From contig NZ_KZ293963.1 in the NCBI RefSeq assembly GCF_002352765.1, forward strand, positions 2,254,368 through 2,318,367: 64,000 bases of DNA, given 5' to 3'. This stretch comes from Alteribacter populi (GTDB lineage: Bacteria; Bacillota; Bacilli; Bacillales; Salisediminibacteriaceae). The stretch's first letter is position 1. The number at the start of each line of letters is the position of its first letter. A program made the translations under genes and the position numbers. Under the pieces are notes generated by a model, which was given only the letters and a program-made list of their open reading frames with translations, had not been told where the DNA came from and did not search any database. Below are positions 42,903 to 50,752 of this stretch, one piece after another.

Positions 42903-42963
42903 GGGACTATATCAAGGAATCATAAAGATCCCTTTGATATAGCCCCCTAATGTCTAATTGCTC
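42903..42963 (-). promoter_or_regulatory. HutP-responsive terminator with NAG-triplet site
   Basis: In the minus-strand mRNA between hutP and hutH: GAG (42963-42961), UAG (42956-42954) and UAG (42949-42947), exactly 7 bases start to start, i.e. NAG-N4-NAG-N4-NAG. They run into a strong terminator, GGNCTATATCAA/TTGATATAGTCC with flanking pairs, then TTTTT (to about 42899). B. subtilis HutP with histidine and Mg2+ binds such UAG repeats and disrupts the hut terminator. Confidence 0.85.
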
Positions 42964-42972
42964 TGGGCAAAA

Positions 42973-43416
42973 TCAAACGTGGTTGATACCTAATCCAATT
43001 GTCTCGTGCTCTTGACCTTTAATAGGTGCACCAATCGTTCCATATAACGATACCGCTAGCCATTCACCTTCTGCACTATCCTTATAAGGCCTACCCCGTA
43101 CAATTGAAAAACGCAACCCAACCGTTCGCTGAAATGAACCTAATTGGACTTGCCCTCTTGTCACCCCATGCAATGCTTCAATAATCGCATGATACAACGA
43201 GTGCGTTTCACGGTAGACACCTTCTTGAACAATTCCGTTTTTCTTTGCAGCAGTTTCGATCGCAGCTACGATCTTATTCGACTCCATCGACCCCACCCTA
43301 CCTATACATGAATGATAGTTTGATTGCTGGATCTGCTCTTCAATCATAGAGGTCTCTTCACTCACTACTAACAGAATCGCTAGCTGTCCAAGGTTATAAC
43401 TTTTATGACTTGACAT
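42973..43416 (-). CDS. hutP: Hut operon antiterminator HutP
   Basis: RNA-binding hexamer that, with L-histidine and a divalent metal, prevents termination ahead of hutH. 147 residues; metal-ligand histidines His72, His76 (ETHSLYHAI) and His137 (GQEHETIG) correspond to B. subtilis His73, His77 and His138. AVSLYGTIGAPIKG is conserved. The stop is only 10 bases before the first NAG triplet. Promoter region upstream (43420-43500) is AT-rich; no clear cre site was chosen. Confidence 0.95.
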   Translation of the reverse strand: MSSHKSYNLGQLAILLVVSEETSMIEEQIQQSNYHSCIGRVGSMESNKIVAAIETAAKKNGIVQEGVYRETHSLYHAIIEALHGVTRGQVQLGSFQRTVGLRFSIVRGRPYKDSAEGEWLAVSLYGTIGAPIKGQEHETIGLGINHV

Positions 43417-43579
43417 AAAAAAATCTCCATATCTATTAACTAAGAACTATTTTAATACTAAGCGCTTTCAAAATAAAAGTCAATAATATTATAATTTTTC
43501 GACTTATTGGTTAATTGTATCGTTTTTTGTTTCATGTCTTATAACCTTGTGTACAAAAGTAAGTTAATTTCAGTAATAA

Positions 43580-43807
43580 CTAATGGTGGAACGTGCCGAG
43601 TTCTTGTTCTAATGCAAAGATTTCTTCCTTCAACTTCCCTATTTCTAGTTGAAGTTCCTGACGTTCTAAATCCGATACTTCAGGAACAGCACAATACTCC
43701 GCAATCGCTTTCATTTCATGGAGTTTTTGCTCGATTTGCCCATAAATGTCATCTTGTTTCATTACCCACTCTAATTGATCGGTGAGGAATTGTTTTTCTT
43801 CGCTCAT
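43580..43807 (-). CDS. Small coiled-coil protein, unknown
   Basis: 75 residues: MSEEKQFLTDQLEWVMKQDD then a heptad-rich C-terminal half (DLERQELQLEIGKLKEEIFALEQELG). ATG 43807 has AAAGGAG 10 nt upstream; the frame stays open 15 codons farther without support. A decayed copy of its 3' end is at 39561-39650, on the other side of the hut genes. I do not recognise a family; small size and a helical hairpin or coiled coil are all that can be said. It sits between hutP and a yjfB-like motility gene. Confidence 0.7.
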   Translation of the reverse strand: MSEEKQFLTDQLEWVMKQDDIYGQIEQKLHEMKAIAEYCAVPEVSDLERQELQLEIGKLKEEIFALEQELGTFHH

Positions 43808-43848
43808 AAAATTTAGAGCTCCTTTTAAAAAAATACGCTTCAAAACTA

Positions 43849-43875
43849 GCACCGACCGTACACTATGGCCGATGC
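43849..43875 (-). terminator. Terminator after the yjfB-like gene
   Basis: GCATCGGCC/GGTCGGTGC stem (two wobbles, 9-nt loop) followed by TAGTTTTG, ten bases beyond the yjfB-like stop. Confidence 0.65.
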
Positions 43876-43885
43876 TTTTAATCGT

Positions 43886-44080
43886 TTACAATTTCACATC
43901 AATACTTCCGCCTTTATGCGGTTGAGCTACTTGCTGAATAGCCTTTTCATCTCCCATCATTTTATTGATGAAACCTGCATTTCCTTCAGCCGTATCCATT
44001 GCTTTTTTCATAACCGAAACACTTGCCTGCTGTTTAACCTGCCCCTGACTCATCGCCATTGACATTGCTGCGATATCGAT
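43886..44080 (-). CDS. YjfB-family putative motility protein
   Basis: Translation (I)DIAAMSMAMSQGQVKQQASV continues as SVMKKAMDTAEGNAGFINKM and ends GGSIDVKL. It matches the YjfB family, which in B. subtilis is about 60 residues and sigma-D controlled. The expected family start Met-Asp-Ile-Ala-Ala falls on an ATC codon (44078-44080) with AGAAGGGGG about 11 nt upstream. The first in-frame ATG is at 44065, giving 59 residues without the conserved start. Either the start is a rare AUC, or initiation has shifted, or this is a base error. No sigma-D promoter was found. Function unknown. Confidence 0.8.
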   Translation of the reverse strand: MDIAAMSMAMSQGQVKQQASVSVMKKAMDTAEGNAGFINKMMGDEKAIQQVAQPHKGGSIDVKL

Positions 44081-44157
44081 ATACGTACACCCCCTTCTTT
44101 AAAATAATTTCGATGGTACGTCTTTAATTAACACTTTCATAATTCATTTGTTTAAAC

Positions 44158-44340
44158 AAGCACACAACAAAAAGTGCATCTTTTTGCAGCTCCGTTGGCC
44201 TGCATCTGTTCGCTTTCCGCGGACGAACCGCCAAGCCTCCTCGGGAAATGCGCCCTGCGGGGTCTTAACTGGCCCTTTTTTCCGCAGGGGTCTCACAGAT
44301 TACGGCTAACTGCGCAGAAGATTTTTTTTAATTACGGGAC
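44158..44340. repeat. GC-rich dispersed repeat, family C
   Basis: Contains GCTTTCCGCGGACGAACCGC, AAGCCTCCTCGG, CCCTGCGGGGTCTTAACTGG and TTTTCCGCAGGGGTCTCA. The CCTGCGGGGTC/TCCGCAGGGGTCTC parts can fold on each other. I recall very similar GC-rich intergenic elements in alkaliphilic Bacillaceae; a related GCTTTCCGCG piece is inside 22229-22413. The remainder of 44100-44717 shows no gene. Confidence 0.55.
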
Positions 44341-44717
44341 CTTATAAATACTTCAATTCAACTGGGCTACGGTCTCCAGACTTGCCTTTTCACGATTTAA
44401 TCGTTCATTTTGCTAATGACATGTTTTGTCATAATTCAATAATGTCTTTTATAAATAACATCGGTTGATAATGGTAAATACTTAACCCTTTAGCTATTAT
44501 TTAGGGAAGTAAGAAAATAAGAGCTAGCACTTCGACACAGTTCCCTTTTACTCTTCTTAATGGTTTATACGTTTGAAATGCTTTTTCAATACATGGGCTA
44601 AATAAGATGAAGAATGGCGTTTTAATCCATTTGACGTTCTATCGGCATAACTATAACTTGGGTGGTAAGTTAGCTAGTTAGCTTGCCCGCTCTACTTCCG
44701 TACCGACCTTGGAGATT

Positions 44718-45053
44718 TTATTGTTTTTTAAGATATAACCACTTCGCCTTACTAGCATTCTGCTCTTTATTAGTTATCGCCTTAATCAACCCTATTTCTT
44801 CGATTTCTTTTAATAGTTTGTTTACAGTGTTTATATCAAGTTTCCCTGCAAATACCCTTTCGGCTAATTCTTCCGTTGTCGATGCAACATTCGTTTTATT
44901 TTCTCGAATATATAATAGAAGTTTGACACGTTTTTTCTGCCGCATCTCTTCCTTATATTTACCTGTAATTATTTTTTTCAACGGATCACTTACAATAACC
45001 CCAAGAATAATACCAAATATCACTAAAAATAAATCATATAAAACGACTTCCAT
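44718..45053 (-). CDS. Membrane-anchored winged-helix-like protein, unknown
   Basis: About 111 residues: an N-terminal transmembrane helix (VVLYDLFLVIFGIILGVIVS), a basic segment (KYKEEMRQKKRVK) and a C-terminal domain LLLYIRENKTNVASTTEELA continuing through INTVNKLLKEIEEIGLIKAI, whose helix spacing resembles a winged helix. Start by ATG 45053 with AGGAAGGTG 7 nt upstream; an ATG two codons earlier is too close. It stands alone between a repeat and the glc operon end. It could be a membrane-bound regulator; not a recognised family. Confidence 0.65.
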   Translation of the reverse strand: MEVVLYDLFLVIFGIILGVIVSDPLKKIITGKYKEEMRQKKRVKLLLYIRENKTNVASTTEELAERVFAGKLDINTVNKLLKEIEEIGLIKAITNKEQNASKAKWLYLKKQ

Positions 45054-45141
45054 AAACATTCACCTTCCTCATATACCTACAGTTTGAACCTTATTAATTC
45101 TACCATAAACATACAATCCTACTCGGATATTGACCCAAAAC

Positions 45142-45168
45142 AAAAAAGAGCAGCCACCTAGGCCGCTC
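45142..45168 (-). terminator. Terminator of the TRAP/glc operon
   Basis: GAGCGGCC/GGCTGCTC stem with a short loop, then TTTTTTG on the minus strand. Last gene of the operon stops at 45287. Confidence 0.85.
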
Positions 45169-45193
45169 CTCATCGTTTTGATTACTTATTCAA

Positions 45194-45282
45194 ATTAATT
45201 CTTCCACCGGGGGACAGCTATGCTGCTTGCTTCACCTTTTGTACCTTCGATGAGTCGATCAGCTTGTCCTTGTTGACCCGCA
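45194..45282 (-). pseudogene. Possible coding remnant after glcF
   Basis: Minus-strand reading FAGQQGQADRLIEGTKGEAS continues SIAVPRWKN then stop, directly after the glcF stop. The composition looks like real protein, but there is no start codon or ribosome site. It may be the tail of a gene deleted between glcF and the terminator. I could not name the family. Confidence 0.35.
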
Positions 45283-45286
45283 AAGT

Positions 45287-46591
45287 TTAACTATTTACCA
45301 CTAATCTTTCAGCTAAGAAATCAACCAAATGCATCGCTCTAACGCTACCTTCCAATCCTTCTCGTTTAATCCCCATTTTCATTTGCAGTAAACAACCAGG
45401 ATTTGTTGTAACGATCGTGTTAGCTTTTGTTGGTCTCATGTGACTCATTTTAACATCGAGTATATCCATCGCTTCATCATAATTAACAATATTATAAATC
45501 CCCGCTGAACCACAACATTTTTGTTCATCTTTCATTTCCCTAAAGATGACACCAGGAATTGTTTCAATTAAAGCTTTCGGCTCCCGAGTTACTTTCTGAA
45601 CATGAGTAAGATGACAAGATGGCTGATAAGTAACCAGCTCTTCTTTCTCTTCTAGTAACGGTAAGCCTCCCAAATGCCATAAAACAGTACTAATATCTTT
45701 TGATTTTTGCACAAAAGTGTGTGTTTTAGCTTTCCATTCAGGTTCTTCTGATAACAAGTGGTCATATTCCGATAACTGAGCTCCACATCCTCCTGCATTA
45801 TTTACTACATATTCAATATTGTATTTTTCAAAAGCTTCAATATTAAGTTTAGCTAATTCTTTAGCTTGGTTTACTTCACCAGAATGGGCGTGTAAAGCGC
45901 CACAACATGTCTGTTCTTCTGGAATATAAACATTTGCACCAGCGTAATTTAACAATTTAATCATATTTTGGTTAGTCGTAAAAAACGAACTGTCCATGAT
46001 GCATCCGGTGAACATAGCAACTGTAAACTTTGCTTTTCCGATAGCAGGATAATAGTTTTTTCTTGACTTACGTTCTTTTGGTGAGACCGAAGATGGTAGC
46101 ACTTGCTCAAACTTACCCAAATGCAAAGGCGCAAGATTAGTGAGTTTGGTTTTTCTCGCTAATTTTTGAAGTCCTGTCTTTTCATACCCCCACATAATAT
46201 GGCCAACCATATCCATTGAACTAGATGAGGGGAATAGCTTACTAAAGACAATTTTTTCAGTCGTCTTTTTAGCAACAGATTTTTTTTCTGTATCATTTAA
46301 AACCTTTTTAGCACCTTCTAAAATTCTTCCGTATTGGGTATTCGTTGGACAGGCAGTGACACAAGCTTGGCACCCAAGACATTTTTCTATAGGGTCGCGT
46401 AATTCTTCAATGTCCATTTTATCCTCTGCTGCCATTTTGACCAAGTTAATCCGTCCTCTTGGACTATGCGTTTCTTTTCCCATTGTTTCATAAGTAGGAC
46501 ATGCCGGAAGACAATAGCCACATTGGACACAATCAAATGTATATTCATAGCCTATTTTTTGTTGGAGGTCTTTTAGAGACTGTTCATTCAT
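45287..46591 (-). CDS. glcF: (S)-2-hydroxy-acid/glycolate oxidase iron-sulfur subunit
   Basis: Electron-transfer partner of GlcD. Two 4Fe-4S clusters in the N-terminus (CVQCGYCLPACPTY and CLGCQACVTACPT) and two CCG domains (CCGALHAHSGE and CCGSAGIYN). 434 residues, the usual GlcF size. The ATG overlaps the glcD stop by four bases (ATGA), so the two subunits are translationally coupled. GlcE, a third subunit in E. coli, is missing, as is common in Bacilli. Confidence 0.93.
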   Translation of the reverse strand: MNEQSLKDLQQKIGYEYTFDCVQCGYCLPACPTYETMGKETHSPRGRINLVKMAAEDKMDIEELRDPIEKCLGCQACVTACPTNTQYGRILEGAKKVLNDTEKKSVAKKTTEKIVFSKLFPSSSSMDMVGHIMWGYEKTGLQKLARKTKLTNLAPLHLGKFEQVLPSSVSPKERKSRKNYYPAIGKAKFTVAMFTGCIMDSSFFTTNQNMIKLLNYAGANVYIPEEQTCCGALHAHSGEVNQAKELAKLNIEAFEKYNIEYVVNNAGGCGAQLSEYDHLLSEEPEWKAKTHTFVQKSKDISTVLWHLGGLPLLEEKEELVTYQPSCHLTHVQKVTREPKALIETIPGVIFREMKDEQKCCGSAGIYNIVNYDEAMDILDVKMSHMRPTKANTIVTTNPGCLLQMKMGIKREGLEGSVRAMHLVDFLAERLVVNS

Positions 46592-48006
46592 TCTGTTAAC
46601 ACCAACTTTGACTGCCCCTTCTCAGGAAAAATCTTTTCAGGGTTCATGATATTATTAGGATCCCATACTTCTTTTATCCGTTTCATCATGTCAAGGCCAA
46701 TGTGTCCAAGTTCTTTTTCCATAAAAGGAGCTTTCATTGTTCCAATCCCATGCTCTCCAGACAGCGTTCCACCTAAATCAATCGCGGCTTCAAAAATCTC
46801 TGACACTGCCATTTCTACTCTTTTAATTTCATCCTTGTCTCGCTTATCCGTCAGAATATTAGGGTGTAAGTTACCATCCCCAGCGTGGCCAAAAACCACA
46901 AGTTCAATGTTATATTTCTCCCTGATCTCATTTAGACGCTCAAACATTTCAGGAATTTTGCTCCTCGGTACTGTTGCATCTTCTGAGATTTTAGTTGGCT
47001 TAATTTTAGCAATGGCAGGAGAAACAAGCTTCCTTGCTTCCCAAAGCTTGTTTTGCTCCCCTTCTTCAACGGCTGATTGAACATCCCGTGCCCCGATTTC
47101 TCTACACATTTGATCAATTTGCCGGATTTCCTCTTCAATTGCTTTTGGATGACCATCCAATTCGATTAATAAAATCGCAGCAGCATCAGTTGGGTAGCCA
47201 GCAGGGTTATAATTCTCTACTGCGTTTATACAATATTTGTCAATGATTTCCATAGCCGACGGCATAATTCCCGATGAAAGAATTCCTGAGATTGCCCGAC
47301 CTGAATCACCCAGATCATCAAATACAGCTAATAGAGAAACCCGACTTTTAGGTTTCGGAATCAGTTTTAGCGTTATTTCAGTTACCACCCCGAGCGTCCC
47401 TTCTGAGCCGACTATTAATGATGTAAGATTATACCCGGTTACATTTTTGATAGTACGGCCTCCAGTATTGATAATCTCTCCTTCTGGCGTAACGACTTCG
47501 AGACCGAGGACATAATTACCAGTTACTCCGTATTTTAAGCCTCTAGGACCACCGGAATTTTCAGCAATATTCCCACCTATAGTCGACACATGGGCACTAC
47601 TAGGATCAGGAGGATAAAAATAACCTTCCTTATCTACAGCTTCTTTTATTTTTGAGGTGATGATCCCTGGTGAAACCACTGCCGTTAAATTCTCTGAATC
47701 TATGATTAACTTTGAAGTCATTCGGCAAGTATCTAGAACAATACCTCCCTTTACAGGGAGAGGCCCGCCACTTAAACAAGTTCCCTGTCCTCGAGGATAG
47801 ACAGGGATACTATGTTTATTCGCTAGTTTCAATACTTCAGCAACCTCTTCACGGCTTATCGGTTGGACAACCCTTTCAGGTTTAAATTGACCAAATGACC
47901 CGTCAAAACCATAGCTTAGTAAGTCAGCTGATTTAGTTAATATACGTTTATTGTCTTTGATGACTTTATCTAGTTTCTTATGCCATTTTTTTTTCAACCT
48001 GTCCAC
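46588..48006 (-). CDS. glcD: FAD-linked oxidase, glycolate oxidase GlcD type
   Basis: Flavoprotein that oxidises a 2-hydroxy acid (glycolate, D-lactate or D-2-hydroxyglutarate are options) and passes electrons to GlcF. FAD-binding type 4 domain: VVQPISREEVAEVLKLANKH, PRGQGTCLSGGPLPVKGGIV and NIAENSGGPRGLKYG. C-terminal FAD oxidase domain ends with VFGHAGDGNLHPNIL and GTLSGEHGIGTMKAPFM, the conserved catalytic His region. 472 residues. The start is a GTG (48006) with no strong ribosome site; a nearby TTG three codons on is possible. It follows the aldehyde dehydrogenase by 16 bases. Confidence 0.92.
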   Translation of the reverse strand: MDRLKKKWHKKLDKVIKDNKRILTKSADLLSYGFDGSFGQFKPERVVQPISREEVAEVLKLANKHSIPVYPRGQGTCLSGGPLPVKGGIVLDTCRMTSKLIIDSENLTAVVSPGIITSKIKEAVDKEGYFYPPDPSSAHVSTIGGNIAENSGGPRGLKYGVTGNYVLGLEVVTPEGEIINTGGRTIKNVTGYNLTSLIVGSEGTLGVVTEITLKLIPKPKSRVSLLAVFDDLGDSGRAISGILSSGIMPSAMEIIDKYCINAVENYNPAGYPTDAAAILLIELDGHPKAIEEEIRQIDQMCREIGARDVQSAVEEGEQNKLWEARKLVSPAIAKIKPTKISEDATVPRSKIPEMFERLNEIREKYNIELVVFGHAGDGNLHPNILTDKRDKDEIKRVEMAVSEIFEAAIDLGGTLSGEHGIGTMKAPFMEKELGHIGLDMMKRIKEVWDPNNIMNPEKIFPEKGQSKLVLTE

Positions 48007-48022
48007 CAGCTTTCTAAGGTGA

Positions 48023-49450
48023 TTAGCCTATATTCAATGATACGAATTTTTCTTCCAAATACTCATCGATTCCGTGATGGCCACCTTCTCTTCCGATTCC
48101 GCTTTCTTTTAACCCTCCAAAAGGTGCTTGGGCAGTTGTTGGAATTGGATCATTAATACCTACGATGCCGTACTCTAATTCTTCCATCATAAAGTAAGCT
48201 TGGTTAAGATCTTTTGTATAGCAATAGGCAGCTAAACCATATTCAGAATGATTTGCTCTTTCTACTACTTCCTCTTTAGTAGTGAAGGTGTATATTGGAG
48301 CGACTGGACCAAATGTTTCTTCCGTAGATATGACCATTTCATCGGTTGCTCCCTGCAATACAGTGGGTTCATAAAACCACCCATTTTGATTGTCTACACT
48401 TGCTTTTTTACCACCACATAATACTTTAGCACCTTTCTCTTTAGCGTCGGAAATATGTTCGTCCACTTTCTCATACGCACCTTCATCAATGAGTGGTCCG
48501 ATTGCAACGCCATCTTCAAGGCCGTTTCCTATCTTTAATTGAGATACCATTCCTGAAAGTTTTTTGCCGAATTCTTCAGCAATGTTTTCATGTACATAAA
48601 TTCGATTGGTACAAATACATGTCTGCCCGGCATTTCTAAATTTGCTAGCAACTGCACCTTTAACGGCTTTATCAATGTCAGCATCTTCAAATACGATAAA
48701 TGGTGCATGACCGCCAAGTTCCATCGATACTTTTTTAACGGTATCGGCAGAATCACGCATTAATTTTTTTCCAACCTCCGTAGATCCCGTAAAGGTAATC
48801 TTTTTCACAGCCGGATTTCTTGTCATTTCACCAACCACTTTCGAAGCAGAACCACTAACCAGATTGGCTACCCCTTTAGGGAGTCCAACTTCATGAAAAG
48901 CTTCGAATACTTTTATTGCTGAAAGTGGGGTTGCTGATGCAGGCTTAATGACGACTGGACAACCTGCTGCAAGAGCAGGTGCAACTTTTCTCGTAATCAT
49001 TGCAACTGGAAAATTCCAAGGTGTTACGGCAGCGGTAACTCCAACTGGTTCTTTAAGTACCATTAACCGTTTATCTTTATGAGAAGCTGGAATCGTTTCG
49101 CCATATACCCTTTTCGCTTCCTCTGCGTACCAATCTATATAGTCTATCGCTAGATTAATTTCACCCTTTGCTTCATTAACAGGTTTACCCATTTCTTTTG
49201 TTACAGTCTCTGCAAGACTATCGATATGCTCACGTAAATAAGCTGCAGCATCTTTTAAATAAGATGCACGTTCTTTTGCCGGCTTTTGTTTCCAAGGTTT
49301 AAATGCACGTTCAGCAGATTCAATTGCCAACTTCGAATCTTCTCCATTAGCTCGTGCTACTTTACTAATGACCTCTTTTGTAGCTGGATTAATAACTTCT
49401 AACTCCTCGCCGGAAACAGCCTGAACCCATTGTCCATCTATATATAACAT
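48023..49450 (-). CDS. gabD: NAD(P)-dependent aldehyde dehydrogenase, succinate-semialdehyde type
   Basis: Oxidises a semialdehyde, most likely succinate semialdehyde made by the adjacent transaminase. 475 residues with the ALDH motifs PWNFPVAMITRKVAPALAAGC, FTGSTEVGK, catalytic Glu in MELGGHAPFIV and catalytic Cys in NAGQTCICTNRIYVH. AAGGAGTGA upstream of ATG. Of the ALDH subfamilies GabD fits best, although glutarate semialdehyde cannot be excluded. It is 11 bases after gabT. Confidence 0.9.
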   Translation of the reverse strand: MLYIDGQWVQAVSGEELEVINPATKEVISKVARANGEDSKLAIESAERAFKPWKQKPAKERASYLKDAAAYLREHIDSLAETVTKEMGKPVNEAKGEINLAIDYIDWYAEEAKRVYGETIPASHKDKRLMVLKEPVGVTAAVTPWNFPVAMITRKVAPALAAGCPVVIKPASATPLSAIKVFEAFHEVGLPKGVANLVSGSASKVVGEMTRNPAVKKITFTGSTEVGKKLMRDSADTVKKVSMELGGHAPFIVFEDADIDKAVKGAVASKFRNAGQTCICTNRIYVHENIAEEFGKKLSGMVSQLKIGNGLEDGVAIGPLIDEGAYEKVDEHISDAKEKGAKVLCGGKKASVDNQNGWFYEPTVLQGATDEMVISTEETFGPVAPIYTFTTKEEVVERANHSEYGLAAYCYTKDLNQAYFMMEELEYGIVGINDPIPTTAQAPFGGLKESGIGREGGHHGIDEYLEEKFVSLNIG

Positions 49451-49461
49451 CGAATCACTCC

Positions 49462-50739
49462 TTAATTAATTTTTAACCCTTCTTTTACCACTGATAAAGC
49501 GAGATCTATTTCTTCTTTTGTTACAGTAGTTGGTGGAATAAATCGAATCACATTTTTTTCGGTACCACACCCTAAGAGAATGACACCTTGCTCTTGAGCA
49601 TAAGTTCGAAGTTTCCCTAATCTTTCTGAATCAGGGCTTCCGTCTTCTTTGATTAGCTCCATTGCAAGCATCAATCCGAGGCCTCTGACATCCCCAATTC
49701 CACTATGCTCTTCTTTTATCTCTAGTAATCTCTCTTTAAAATATCTGCCCATCGTTCCAGCATTTTTTAACCCTTCCGTTTCGAGGATTTCAATGGATGC
49801 TAGGGAGGCAGCACATGAAATTGGATTTCCACCATATGTTCCTCCATGAGTCCCAGCTGGCCACTTTTCCATAATTTCTTTAGGCGCGATGAGTGCACTC
49901 AGAGGAAAGCCAGAGGCAATTCCTTTTGCCAGCGTTAGGATATCAGGTTTAACATCAAAATGCTCGTAAGCAAACATTTTACCCGTTCTTCCAAATCCAG
50001 TTTGAATTTCGTCAAAAGTTAACAGGATGCCATGTTGATCACATATGTCGCGAAGTTTTACTAAAAATTCCTTAGGTGGAACAATGTATCCACCTTCACC
50101 CTGAATAGGTTCTAATATGATCGTTGCTACACTATCAGGTGCGATTTGGAATTTGAACAATTCTTCGAGCTGTTGTAAACAGCGGTTTACTTCCTCTTCT
50201 TCTAGTAAACCAGAATGATAAGCATATGGGTAATCTGCATAATAAACACTCGGCATTAACCCCTCATAGTCTTTCCTGTAAGCCGCACTCGAGGCAGTAA
50301 TTGAGGTTGTTGCCAGCGTTCGTCCGTGAAATCCACGTTTGAAAGAGATAACAGCAGGTCTTTTTGTGACTTTTTTGGCAAGTTTTATTGCCCCTTCATT
50401 CACTTCTGCTCCACTGTTACTGAAATAAACCATGTGGTCTCCACCATTTAATTCATTCAACTTCTCGGCAAGTTCTATATATGAAGGATAATAAACCACA
50501 TTATGACCACCATGAATCATATCATCCATTTGACTTTTAGCTGCTTCGATAACTTTTGGATGATTATGACCTACATTCATTACAGCTACACCGCTTGCAA
50601 AATCAAGATATTTTTTACCATCTTCTCCGAATAGATAGCTTCCTTCTGCTTTCACTACACCTAATTGAGTCGCACGCTGAGCGATTGGTGGGGTGACTTT
50701 TTGTGCTCTTTCGTAAAGGGATGCTTGTGTTTTTAGCAT
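49462..50739 (-). CDS. gabT: Class III aminotransferase, 4-aminobutyrate type
   Basis: PLP-dependent omega-transaminase that moves an amino group from GABA or a similar omega-amino acid to 2-oxoglutarate. 425 residues. FSNSGAEVNEGAIKLAKK, FKRGFHGRTLATTSIT, ILEPIQGEGGYIVPP, LLTFDEIQTGFGRTGKMFAYEH and the PLP lysine in ILTLAKGIASGFPL are all conserved. ATG with AAGGAGG. With gabD it forms the GABA shunt; 5-aminovalerate and beta-alanine are alternatives. Confidence 0.92.
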   Translation of the reverse strand: MLKTQASLYERAQKVTPPIAQRATQLGVVKAEGSYLFGEDGKKYLDFASGVAVMNVGHNHPKVIEAAKSQMDDMIHGGHNVVYYPSYIELAEKLNELNGGDHMVYFSNSGAEVNEGAIKLAKKVTKRPAVISFKRGFHGRTLATTSITASSAAYRKDYEGLMPSVYYADYPYAYHSGLLEEEEVNRCLQQLEELFKFQIAPDSVATIILEPIQGEGGYIVPPKEFLVKLRDICDQHGILLTFDEIQTGFGRTGKMFAYEHFDVKPDILTLAKGIASGFPLSALIAPKEIMEKWPAGTHGGTYGGNPISCAASLASIEILETEGLKNAGTMGRYFKERLLEIKEEHSGIGDVRGLGLMLAMELIKEDGSPDSERLGKLRTYAQEQGVILLGCGTEKNVIRFIPPTTVTKEEIDLALSVVKEGLKIN

Positions 50740-50752
50740 GGGTGGTACCTCC

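Noticed and set aside
44086..44160. Sigma-D promoter for the yjfB-like gene
   Set aside because: A TAAA is present, but no CCGATAT-type -10 at 14-16 bases; the best candidate has 11.
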